Below are positions 52,246 to 60,913 of a DNA stretch of 64,000 nucleotides, piece after piece. The number at the start of each line of letters is the position of its first letter. Position 1 is the first letter of the stretch. Below the pieces are notes generated by a model. The model saw only the letters and a list, made by a program, of their open reading frames with translations, was not told where the DNA came from and did not search any database. Origin of the DNA: JAOUGY01 sp963792365 (GTDB lineage Bacteria; Actinomycetota; Acidimicrobiia; Spongiisociales; ZC4RG35); NCBI GenBank assembly GCA_963792365.1, contig CAWBVW010000005.1, positions 248,001 to 312,000 of the forward strand. The letters are read 5' to 3'. Both the position numbers and the translations under genes were made by a program.

Positions 52246-53549
52246 CGGGCCGCGACTTCTTCAGGAGTCTCGTCCGTTCCGGTGACTGTCAGCTCCTCCA
52301 CCAGATTGACCAGCACTTCGCCGACGGCGTTCGTGTTGGTGCCTGGGGGGATCTGCGCCCCGAGGTTCCGGAATATGTCGAGCAGCTCAGCCGTGAAGAA
52401 CGGCTGCTCCTCTGCCATCTGATCGCCCTCGAGGACCGGGATCGACTGGACGACCCCAGACTCGAGCACGAAGTATCTCTCTGCAGCAATCTCGGGTGTG
52501 GACAAATACCGAAGCACGAGGCTCGCCTCGTATGGATGTTCGGTGTCCGCCCCCATCGACCAGCCGCGTGGCACGCCCATGAAGATGCCGCCGTTCTCTT
52601 CGTGTACCGGAACCGGCGCCGTCAACCAATCCTCGCCGTAGACGAAGTCATCGAGCATGAAGCCCCCGCCACCGTTGAGCCCTTCCTCGATGAATGGAAG
52701 CTCGCCTGCGACGAATGCACCCTTTCCCTCGTCCTGTTGGTTGATCATGAACTCAGGATCGGTGATCTCCTCCTCGAACATCGTCTGGAGGAAGTCGATC
52801 ATCTCGATCCCCTGCGGCGTGTTCACGTTGGGGATGTTGCCTTCGAACGGCACGCCGAAGGCATACAACCATCGGAACATCCGGTCGTGGCTGGCACCAC
52901 CGGTCGCAAAGTATGCCGGAAGATCGGGGTTGGCGGCCTGCACGGCCCGGGCAGCGTCCAAGAAGTCCCAATACGTGTCGTAAGGCGGTAGTGGAGCGTT
53001 CGCAGCCTCGAGCATGGGCACGTTGTAGAACAGCGCATCAACCAGGTTCTTGTTGGGATAGTGATAGATCTCCCCGTCGTACGTGCCGTCGGTGAAGACC
53101 GAACCGGGGATCGTGGCATACAGCTCGGGATCTTCCTCTTCCCACGTTGCGAATGGCTCGGTCATCGGCGCCAGCAGCCCTGCCTCGATGAAGGCGGGTG
53201 TCAGATGCGAATCGATCTCGACGATGTCGGGCAACGGTTCGCCCGAGTCGCGCATTCTCAGCATGTCCGTCAGAATCGCATCGCCGCGTATGTCCCATGA
53301 CACGTTGATTCCTTGCGCTTCCAGCGCAGCGAACTCATCCGCCGGGACGGTCTCTCCGTTGAACCAGGCCACGACCTCGACGGTGTCTCCGTCCCCGCCG
53401 GCTCCGGTCGTCGTGGCGCCCTCGGCGTCTCCGTCACCGCACGCGGCCACCATGACCATGAACACGGCTCCGATCGCTATCAAGCGCCGGGACCTCTGAT
53501 GGCCCCGGCGGAAGCTCGGTTCGTTCAGTCGTTTCGATGTTCGTCTCAT
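52215..53549 (-). CDS. ABC sugar transporter substrate-binding lipoprotein
   Basis: A 444 aa extracellular solute-binding protein (family 1). Signal with lipobox MVAACG, then a low-complexity linker rich in Gly/Asp/Thr and the binding fold: VVAWFNGETVPADEF, PDIVEIDSHLTPAFIEAGLL, NKNLVDALFYNVPMLEAAN and PRGWSMGADTEHPYEASLV. It is first gene of an importer with the two permeases that follow; no ATPase gene is nearby, so a shared MsiK-like ATPase elsewhere probably powers it, as in many actinobacteria (inference). Confidence 0.92.
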   Translation of the reverse strand: MRRTSKRLNEPSFRRGHQRSRRLIAIGAVFMVMVAACGDGDAEGATTTGAGGDGDTVEVVAWFNGETVPADEFAALEAQGINVSWDIRGDAILTDMLRMRDSGEPLPDIVEIDSHLTPAFIEAGLLAPMTEPFATWEEEDPELYATIPGSVFTDGTYDGEIYHYPNKNLVDALFYNVPMLEAANAPLPPYDTYWDFLDAARAVQAANPDLPAYFATGGASHDRMFRWLYAFGVPFEGNIPNVNTPQGIEMIDFLQTMFEEEITDPEFMINQQDEGKGAFVAGELPFIEEGLNGGGGFMLDDFVYGEDWLTAPVPVHEENGGIFMGVPRGWSMGADTEHPYEASLVLRYLSTPEIAAERYFVLESGVVQSIPVLEGDQMAEEQPFFTAELLDIFRNLGAQIPPGTNTNAVGEVLVNLVEELTVTGTDETPEEVAARYQPMFDELS

Positions 53550-53617
53550 CTCTCCTCCTCGGTGTTGCTCTCGGTTCGTCTTTGTGAGCCAAGCGTTGCC
53601 ACGAGTCGTCTATGCGG

Positions 53618-54508
53618 TCATTTCAGCGCTCCACTCGTCAGACCACTCACCACATACCGCTCTATCCGCAGGTAGACGAAGATGAAGGGAATAATGGTCA
53701 TGATGGCGAACGCCGCCTGGCCCGGATTGTCCTGAAATCCGGTCGTCTGGGTCATCAGGAAAAGCTCGTAGGGCAAGGTTCTGCTGCCCGGAGTAGACGT
53801 GAGCCCGAGAACGAGGTTGAACTCGTTCCAGGCCTCTCGAAAGGCGAGCACACCGACGGTGATGATCGCAGGTAACGCCAGAGGGAGCACGATGTGGCGG
53901 ATCCGGGTGAACATCGTCGCCCCGTCGACATTGGCTGCCTCCTCCAGTTCTCGCGGCACCTGCTGGAAGAACCCCACGAAGAGCCAGACCGCCAGGGGAA
54001 GAACCGTGCCGGTGAAGGCAACGACCAGCGTGAGGAGCTTGTCGATGGCACCGAGCGCAACCGCGATCCGATACAGCGGAACCATCAGACCCAGACCGGG
54101 GATGAGACGCGGGAGCAGAGTGAAGAGCAGGAGGAAATGTCTCCCCCGGAAGCGGAATCGGGCGAACGCATAGGCGGCGGGTACGGCCAGGGCCACCGTG
54201 AGAAGCGCGGTACCCAGTCCGACCACCATGCTGTTGATGAACGCATCCTGGAACCCCTGCCGGTCGATGACCGAGCGGTAGCCATCGAGGGTCGGATTGG
54301 ACGGGATGAGCCCGGGATCGGCGGAGACATCGGCACGGGACTTGAACGAGATCGACAACGTCATCAGCAAGGGGTATACCGTCCATACGGCCAGTGCCGT
54401 CAGCGGTATCCAGACGCCGACCTTCCGAAGCCACGCCTTGACGTGCAGCCAGGATTCGGAGGAACCAAGCTCTGTGGGCACGCCACGCGTCGGGGTTTCG
54501 ATGCTCAC
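53618..54508 (-). CDS. ABC sugar transporter permease (MalG type)
   Basis: A 296 aa inner-membrane permease with about six helices and the ATPase-docking EAA loop ELEEAANVDGATMFTRIRHI followed by VLPLALPAI. The N-terminal FKSRADVSADPGLIPSNPTL is typical of MalG-type carbohydrate permeases. The GTG start at 54508 overlaps the stop of the MalF-type gene (GTGA). Confidence 0.93.
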   Translation of the reverse strand: MSIETPTRGVPTELGSSESWLHVKAWLRKVGVWIPLTALAVWTVYPLLMTLSISFKSRADVSADPGLIPSNPTLDGYRSVIDRQGFQDAFINSMVVGLGTALLTVALAVPAAYAFARFRFRGRHFLLLFTLLPRLIPGLGLMVPLYRIAVALGAIDKLLTLVVAFTGTVLPLAVWLFVGFFQQVPRELEEAANVDGATMFTRIRHIVLPLALPAIITVGVLAFREAWNEFNLVLGLTSTPGSRTLPYELFLMTQTTGFQDNPGQAAFAIMTIIPFIFVYLRIERYVVSGLTSGALK

Positions 54509-55485
54509 ATTGCGTCCAGGTCGTAGCGCCTCGACAGACCCCAGTAGCCAAGGGTCAGGAGGGAGTTGAAGATGAGGATGACGAACACGATGGCGAGCGC
54601 CTTGTTGGTCTCGAGATCGATGAAGGCCGACTCGTAGAGCGCAATCGGCATCGTCCGCGTCGCGTCGACAGGTCCCCCGCCCGTGAGGGCGATGATCACG
54701 CCGAGGGACGTGAGCGCCTGATAGCTGAGCAGGATGGTGGCGAGCGCGAGTTGTGGTGAGATCAGTGGTATCGAGACCCTCATGGCGCGCTTCCAGCCGG
54801 TGGCTCCGTCAACGGCAGCCGCGTCCAAGAGGTCTGCATCGAGGGTCATCAGCCCGCCGAGGAGCAGCAAGACGACCAGGGGTAGGTCGGACCAGACCTG
54901 AGCGAACACCGAAGCCAACATCGCAAGTGTGGGGTTGGAGAACCATCCGAGTTCTTCGATGCCGAACAGCCCCAGGATTCGGTTCACCGCGCCGAAGTCC
55001 CGGTTGAGAATCAGCCGAAAGATGACGGCGGTTGCGATACCCGAGATCAAATAGGGAACGATCGTCAGCCCCCGTAGAAGCCGGAGCTTGCCGGTTGCCT
55101 TGCTCAGCGCGAAGGCGAAGATCAGACCAAGCGACACGCCCATCACCTGCACGCCTGCGACGAAGATCAACGTTCGGCTGATCGACCACAAGAAGTCGGG
55201 ATCCTGGAAGAGGTCGACGTACTGGCCGAGCCCGACGAAGCGCCACGGACCCCCGATCGAGTCGGTGTCGAACAAGCTGCCCCACAGGGCGTAGACAACC
55301 GGGAACACGAGCAGGGCCACGACCATGATCATCGAGGGTCCGGAGAGGAGATACGGGGTGCTCGTGCGGTGCCCGGTCAGGCTTGTCCGGTCGATCCGTG
55401 CCGACGCTCGGCTCGGGCTGCTGTTCGCGTTCTTCGCCTCTCGGCGAAGGATCCGCCGCTTCGAAGACACGTCGGATCGGCTCAC
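54505..55485 (-). CDS. ABC sugar transporter permease (MalF type)
   Basis: A 326 aa permease; six helices and the EAA-like loop LLDAAAVDGATGWKRAMRVS then IPLISPQLALATILL. LFDTDSIGGPWRFVGLGQY before helix 2 is a common MalF-type pattern. GTG 55485 (VSRSDVSSKRRIL) is chosen; further upstream in-frame starts exist without ribosome-binding support. The gene order is unusual, with the permease pair upstream of the binding protein (malF-malG-SBP, all on the minus strand). Confidence 0.88.
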   Translation of the reverse strand: MSRSDVSSKRRILRREAKNANSSPSRASARIDRTSLTGHRTSTPYLLSGPSMIMVVALLVFPVVYALWGSLFDTDSIGGPWRFVGLGQYVDLFQDPDFLWSISRTLIFVAGVQVMGVSLGLIFAFALSKATGKLRLLRGLTIVPYLISGIATAVIFRLILNRDFGAVNRILGLFGIEELGWFSNPTLAMLASVFAQVWSDLPLVVLLLLGGLMTLDADLLDAAAVDGATGWKRAMRVSIPLISPQLALATILLSYQALTSLGVIIALTGGGPVDATRTMPIALYESAFIDLETNKALAIVFVILIFNSLLTLGYWGLSRRYDLDAM

Positions 55486-55845
55486 AAACCTGTTTCGGGC
55501 ACTAGCAGCATCGAAGGATATATACACGGTCCGCGCACACTCGGTCGGCAAAACCGCGATCGACCATCCATGCTCGTGCACAACGAGAGTTGCCGGCTCC
55601 TCCACGGATGGCCAGGTACGGGGGCGTCGAACAGCGAGGGTCAGCACGATTGACTCCTACGACTGCGGCATCGGACATCACGCCGTTCTGGGTAGGCGGC
55701 AACATCTCTAACAGTGAGGAGGCGACTCGGCAGGCGATGGCAGCGATCACATCTCCGGCCGAGTCCAACCAGCGGGGCGCTCTTCGATTGAGACTTCGCT
55801 AGGTTTGACGTACGCTGGCCGGAGGCGTTCGTCTGGTGTTCTGTC
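55486..55845. other. Divergent intergenic region, ABC importer / molybdoenzyme
   Basis: A 360-bp stretch upstream of both the sugar importer (minus) and the molybdopterin oxidoreductase (plus). An AT-richer patch, GGATATATACAC at about 55517-55528, could contribute a promoter for the importer, but no consensus pair is secure. No gene recognised. Confidence 0.35.
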
Positions 55846-58280
55846 TTGGGGTGCCGGCGCCGTCAGGAGGCTGGGACTGCCGTTGAGATTCCGCCTGAGG
55901 CCGAAGTAGCGACCTTCTGTCCATTGTGCATCTCCCGATGCGGGGCGCGGGCAACCGTGACCAACGGAACGTTCACGCTGTCTCGCGACCGTCGCACCCG
56001 ACCGGAAAGGCGCTGTGCGTCAAGGGGAAGGCAGCACCAGAGATCTCGGCGCATCCCGATCGACTCCAGCACCCGCTGAAGCGCACGGCGCCGAAGGGGG
56101 CGTCGAATCCCGGTTGGGAGACGTATCGGCTGGGACGAAGCGTTGGACACCGTCGCTGATCGTCTCCGAGGGCTTGCACACGATTACGGCCCTGAATCGG
56201 TCGTGTTCAGCTCGGTGTCACCATCGACCTCGGCGATCGTCGACTGCGTCGATTGGATCCAGCGGCTCCAGCGTGCATTCGGCAGCCCGAACCTCGTTGC
56301 GTCCATGGAGCTGTGTGGGTGGGGACGACACCTTGCATCTCTGTACACGTTCGGGGCGCCGGTGCCCGGTCAGTTCATGCCCGATCTCAACGGTGCCGGC
56401 TGCATTCTGTTCTGGGGATACAACCCGGCCGTGTCACGGCTTGCCCACGCCACCGCGAACGCGGGAAGCGTTGCGACGAGGAGCGAAGCTGGTGGTTGTC
56501 GACCCTCGCCAGGCGGGGTTCGCCGCCCAGGCGGATCCCTGGCTTCGGGTGCGTCCTGGCACCGACGCCGCGCTGGCACTCGCGATCACCAACGTGATGA
56601 TCGAGCACGGGTGGTACGACGAACATTTTGTACGTCGTTGGACGAGCGGCCCCCTCCAGGTCCGGGCCGACACCAGGCGATTCCTACGCGCCAGCGACCT
56701 GGCTCCCGGCGGCGACGAGGGGCACTACGTGGCCTGGGACGCTGCCTCTGAGCAGCCGGTCGTGCTCGACCCGGCCGCCCGCGGCGCCGACATCGACGAC
56801 CACGATCGGCTGATGCAGTTCGGAACGGTCGGAGTGGCGACCACCGACGTGCCGGTTACGTGCCGGCCAGTTTTCGACATGGTCGCCGAACAGTGCCGTG
56901 CCACTTCGCCGGCGATCGCCGAGAGGATCACGGGAGTCCGGGTGGCAGATATCGAACGCGCCGCCCAGGTGCTGTGGGAGCACCGCCCAGTCGCGTTCTA
57001 CACGTGGAGCGGCCTCGAGCAACACAGCGGCACCACCCAGATCATTCGGGCCATCAACGTGCTGTACGCCCTGACCGGCTGCCTCGACGATCCGGGTGGC
57101 AACGTCCTGTTCACTCCCGTCCCGTCCAACGCCGTCGCCGGAGCCGAATTGCTCGACCCAGCTCAGTGGGCGAAGGCCATCGGCGTCGGTGAGAGGGCCG
57201 CACGGCCCAGCCCGCTTCGGGTTCGTCACCGGAGAGGACTTCTACAACGCTGCGCTCGACGGAAGCCCGTACCGAGCGCGCGGGTTGGTGAGCTTCGGGT
57301 CCAATCTCGTGATGGCGCATGGCGACAGCGCTCGCGGTCGGGAGGCGTTGGAGGCGCTCGACTTCCACGTGCATCTGGACCACTTCATGAGCCCGACCGC
57401 CGAGCAGGCCGACATCGTGCTCCCGGTTTCAGCTGCCTTCGAGGCCGAGGCGCTCAAGATCGGATTCGAGGTCTCCCAGGACGCCCACTCGCTCGTGCAG
57501 CTGCGACGTCCACTGGTCAGCCCTCCAGGTGAGGCACGCTCGGACATCGAGGTCATCTTCGATCTTGCGACTCGGCTCGGACTCGGAGAGCACTTCTTCG
57601 ACGGCAACCTCGACGCCGGCTGGGCGCACCAACAGGAGCCGAGTGGAGTCACACTCCAGCAACTGCGCGACGACCCGGCCGGGGTCAGGCTGGCTTTGGA
57701 GACGCAGCATCGGAAGTACGCGGCGGTCGGCGCCGACGGCGTCCCCGACGGATTCAACACGCCCACGGGACGCATCGAGCTGTATGCAGAGGCCTTTCTC
57801 GACATCGACCAACCGCCGGTGCCGGCCTTCGCCGAGCCTGCGTTGAGTCCCCGCTCGCGTCCCGACCTCGCCGAGTTTCCGCTGGTGCTGACATGTGCGA
57901 AGTCGCTGTACTTCTGCGAGACCCAACACCGCCAGATCGCGTTCCTCCGCCGCCACGTGCCGGATCCAGAGGTCGAGTTGCATCCGGAGACGGCCACCGC
58001 ACGGGGCATCGCAGAAGGGCGGTGGGTGGAGATCGCCACGCCCAAAGGCACGGTTCGTGCCCGAGCTGTGTTCAACGAGACACTCGCCCCAGGCGTTGTG
58101 TGCGGACAGCACGGGTGGCTCGAAGCGTGCGAGGAACTCGACCTGCCCGGTTATCCGGCGTTCGGTCCAGGCAGCGCCAGCCTCAACCTGGTGCTCAGCC
58201 AAACACCCAGCGACCCGATCAGCGGCAGCTCACCACTCAGGGCCCAAGTCTGCGAGGTGACGCGACTGGTCTCGACGTGA
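55846..58280 (+). pseudogene. Molybdopterin-dependent oxidoreductase, frame broken about four times
   Basis: A formate dehydrogenase/nitrate reductase-type large subunit. Segments by frame: FCPLCISRCGARATVTNG (three Cys of the [4Fe-4S] site) to about 55985; SHPTGKALCVKGKAAPEI (fourth Cys) to about 56125; DTVADRLRGLAHDYG and LCGWGRHLASLYTFG to about 56465; REALRRGAKLVVVDPRQAGF to about 57195; RFGFVTGEDFYNAALDGS to the end with the C-terminal barrel (FPLVLTCAKSLYFCETQHR). Breaks near 55987 (missing C in CCC) and 56460 (extra A in AA) fit homopolymer indels. The start is unclear. Substrate unknown. Confidence 0.78.
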
Positions 58281-58295
58281 TCCGTGCGCTGAAAG

Positions 58296-58350
58296 CGGGT
58301 TTTGGTGCACAAAGGGCGTGAATAGCGCACCTTTTGTGCACCAAAACCCG
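58296..58350. repeat. 18-bp inverted repeat after the molybdoenzyme gene
   Basis: Arms 58296-58313 and 58333-58350 are exact complements (CGGGTTTTGGTGCACAAA and its reverse complement) with a 19-nt loop. Each arm contains the palindrome GTGCAC flanked by T and A runs, so each is itself a near-palindromic box. It lies 16 bp after the molybdoenzyme stop and 37 bp before the aminotransferase ATG; it could be a terminator, an operator or both. Confidence 0.75.
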
Positions 58351-58386
58351 ACGAGCCAGCGCTTTTCGTTTCCGCTCGGGTATCAG

Positions 58387-59802
58387 ATGCTCGGGGGGCG
58401 ACTCGACTTCCACGTGACCATCCCGGCCGCCTCGCCGAAAACGATTCCCCGACGACCTCTCTCACTCGACGTCGATCGGGTCCGCAGTCATTTCGACTTC
58501 CCGGGCACGGGCCGGATCGTCACCAACAACGCGGCGAGTACGCAAGCACCCCGCCTTCTGCTCGACCTGACACGTGAGGTGCTGCGGAGCTACGAGAACG
58601 TCCATCGTGGCCAGTCCCAGGCCTCCCAGTTGACGACGGGGCGGTTCGAGCTCGGCTATGACACCATCGCTCAGTGGATCAACGCACCGAGCCGCCGGAG
58701 CATCGCCACCTACCGAAACACCACCGAAGCACACAATGCGGTGATGTACTCGCTCATGACCGAGTTCCGCGATGGGGACAACGTCGTGACCACGACGCTG
58801 GAGCACAACTCCAACTACGTGCCGTGGTATGCCCTCGCCCACGAGATCCTGCCGAGTTTCGGCCGGAGCATCGAATGCCGGCTCGCCCGATTCGACCCCG
58901 CCACCGGAGCACTCGACGTGGATCACCTGGCGTCCATCGTCGACTCCCGCACGAAACTGGTGTGCTGCACCGGTGCCTCGAACTTCTTCGGAACCAAGCC
59001 TCCGCTCGACATCGTTCGTGCCATCGCCGACGACAGCGGCTACCGCCAGCCGAACGGCGAGTCCGGCTCACGCATGATCGTGGACGGGGCGCAGTTGGTC
59101 CCGAGCACGTACGTGGACGTTCAGGCCCTGGACGTGGACTATCTGTCGTTCTCATTCCACAAGCTGCTGGCGCCTTACGGCGTCGGAGTCCTGTACGGCA
59201 AAGAGCATCTTCTCGAAGGATCGCTGCCGTTCTTGTACGGGGGCGACATGATCGCGGAGGGTCAGGTCAGCCCCGAGCATGTCGGATACAACGAACTCCC
59301 GTGGAAGTTCGCCGCAGGCACGCCCAACATCGTCGGCGTGATCCAATCCGCGCAGACCTTGCGGTTGACTCTCGATTTCACGGCCGGACCCGGTGAGCCT
59401 CCGTACTTCCGAACGGAACGGCCGCTACCTGCCGACTGTGTGCGCGATGCGATGGAATGCATCGGCGCCCACACACAGGCGTTGACCGACCGAGCGATGG
59501 AGCGACTGTCCTCGATCCCGAACATCACCATCTACGGTCCACCCACCGGCGCTCCTCGATCGCCTTTGGTGGCGTTCAACATCGCAGGCCGCAATCCGAT
59601 GGAGCTGGCGACCGAGCTCGACAAGATGGACGTCGAGGCCCGGGCCGGTTGTCATTGCGCGACGCTCGCCCATCACAGCCTCGGGCTCGACCCGCCGGCG
59701 AGTTGTCGGCTCAGCTTTGCCCTGTACAACTCCATCGACGACGTCGATCGTGCGACCGCAGCAGTGCGGGATGTCGCTCGCGGCAAATCCTTCGTCCGCT
59801 GA
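58387..59802 (+). CDS. Class V aminotransferase (cysteine desulfurase-like)
   Basis: A 471 aa fold-type I PLP enzyme. Lys of the Schiff base is in SFSFHKLLAPYGVG (S-x-HK pattern), preceded by TTTLEHNSNYVPW (substrate/PLP His) and MIVDGAQLVPS (PLP Asp). The C-terminal RAGCHCATLAHHSLG holds the expected Cys pair, as in SufS/Csd-like proteins. The N-terminal extension of about 30 aa is unusual. ATG 58387 is chosen over GTG 58318, which lies inside the upstream hairpin. The desulfurase activity is likely but not certain, and no suf/isc neighbours are present. Confidence 0.85.
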   Translation: MLGGRLDFHVTIPAASPKTIPRRPLSLDVDRVRSHFDFPGTGRIVTNNAASTQAPRLLLDLTREVLRSYENVHRGQSQASQLTTGRFELGYDTIAQWINAPSRRSIATYRNTTEAHNAVMYSLMTEFRDGDNVVTTTLEHNSNYVPWYALAHEILPSFGRSIECRLARFDPATGALDVDHLASIVDSRTKLVCCTGASNFFGTKPPLDIVRAIADDSGYRQPNGESGSRMIVDGAQLVPSTYVDVQALDVDYLSFSFHKLLAPYGVGVLYGKEHLLEGSLPFLYGGDMIAEGQVSPEHVGYNELPWKFAAGTPNIVGVIQSAQTLRLTLDFTAGPGEPPYFRTERPLPADCVRDAMECIGAHTQALTDRAMERLSSIPNITIYGPPTGAPRSPLVAFNIAGRNPMELATELDKMDVEARAGCHCATLAHHSLGLDPPASCRLSFALYNSIDDVDRATAAVRDVARGKSFVR

Positions 59803-59981
59803 CCCGCACTCACTCACCGGCAGCGGTTCGGACTCAAGCAGCTGGCCCAGAGGTCTATCAGCGATATGGCGGGCTCAGTCGAAAGAGGCGACCCTCGCGG
59901 TTCGAGGACCAACTCGCGCTCCTCGTCGGATGGCGTCCTGACGCCCGGTCATCGATGTACCAATCAGCCGACGCTCGGCGA

Positions 59982-60407
59982 CTATCCGCCATGAGAGATC
60001 TCGCAGGCCAAGATCTCCCTTGCTATCCAACCGCTCTGCCACTGCTCGACCTCAGTGCGAGCAACGGCCAGCCCGGCATTCGACAAGACGAGCCACGTGT
60101 CGCCCTCGAGCTGCTGCGGGCTGCCACTCACGTCGATCGTGGAGGCAATCGCCATCACTGCTTCTTCGGGCGTGGCGTGTCCATCGAACTCAGGAGCCGG
60201 ATCCCCGTGGCCAATGGTCCGTGCATCGCTTTCACACTCGAGTTGATCGGATTGAGGAACCGTCGTTGCCGGCCCGTCCGTCGTCCCCGTGGTCGCTGGA
60301 CCATCTGTGTCAGGAACCACCTCGACGTCACCGCACGCCGTCCCGATGCCGGCGACGACCGCTGCCACCAACAGAAGCCAACCAGGACCGCTTCCCGAGC
60401 GTCTCAT
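59982..60407 (-). CDS. Small secreted lipoprotein
   Basis: A 141 aa predicted lipoprotein: MRRSGSGPGWLLLVAAVVAG then lipobox GTAC, a Thr/Asp/Pro-rich linker (VPDTDGPATTGTTDGPA) and a short domain with two Cys (LECESDART and ILACEISHGG) plus TPEEAVMAIA and DTWLVLSNAGLAV. GGAAGGAGGG lies about 7 nt upstream of ATG 60407. No family recognised; it is probably a small extracytoplasmic binding or regulatory protein. Confidence 0.7.
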   Translation of the reverse strand: MRRSGSGPGWLLLVAAVVAGIGTACGDVEVVPDTDGPATTGTTDGPATTVPQSDQLECESDARTIGHGDPAPEFDGHATPEEAVMAIASTIDVSGSPQQLEGDTWLVLSNAGLAVARTEVEQWQSGWIAREILACEISHGG

Positions 60408-60913
60408 GGAGCAACCCTCCTTCCGTGACGATGGCGATCGGTAGCCGGCACCGATGCACCGCGACCCGCACTGTGCCAAATCCCGCAGGCGAGGATTGGC
60501 ACGGCCGACGAGTCAACATGGTTGCCGGTACGATCTCGCTCCGTTTTTGTCGTGTCTGACGGTTGGACGGCTGACGGTTGCGGTCGGTTCCCGCGGTCGA
60601 TGCCAACCTTCCACACCGATCGATTCGATCAAGCCTGCACCCAAGAGGCGAGCTCGATCGGCCGGCGCGGGCGGTTTCTGGAACTAAGCCGCCGGTGCGC
60701 CGCCAGTTCCCATGTCGAGAAGATATGCAGATCGTGCCGACCGGGCTCACCCAAAGACGCGAACCGGCAGGCAGCGCAGTCCGGACGGATATGGTCACAG
60801 TTCGAAGAGCGAGACCGTACCCTTGTGATAGGCCATGATCTGATCGGAGCGTCGACGATCGGGGCCTCCCGGACGTTCCGTCGGGAGGCCCCTTCGACTC
60901 CTACGCTTCCGGT
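60408..60913. other. 506-bp gap between the lipoprotein and ggt genes
   Basis: No gene recognised on either strand. The right part holds the ggt terminator hairpin (60861-60892). The left part must contain the lipoprotein promoter, but no clear elements were seen. Short open frames here have no family features. Confidence 0.4.
60861..60892 (-). terminator. Terminator hairpin downstream of ggt
   Basis: Arms GGGGCCTCCCG (60861-60871) and CGGGAGGCCCC (60882-60892) are perfect 11-bp complements with a 10-nt loop. It is 21 bp beyond the ggt stop in ggt's reading direction. It lacks a T-tract. Confidence 0.65.
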
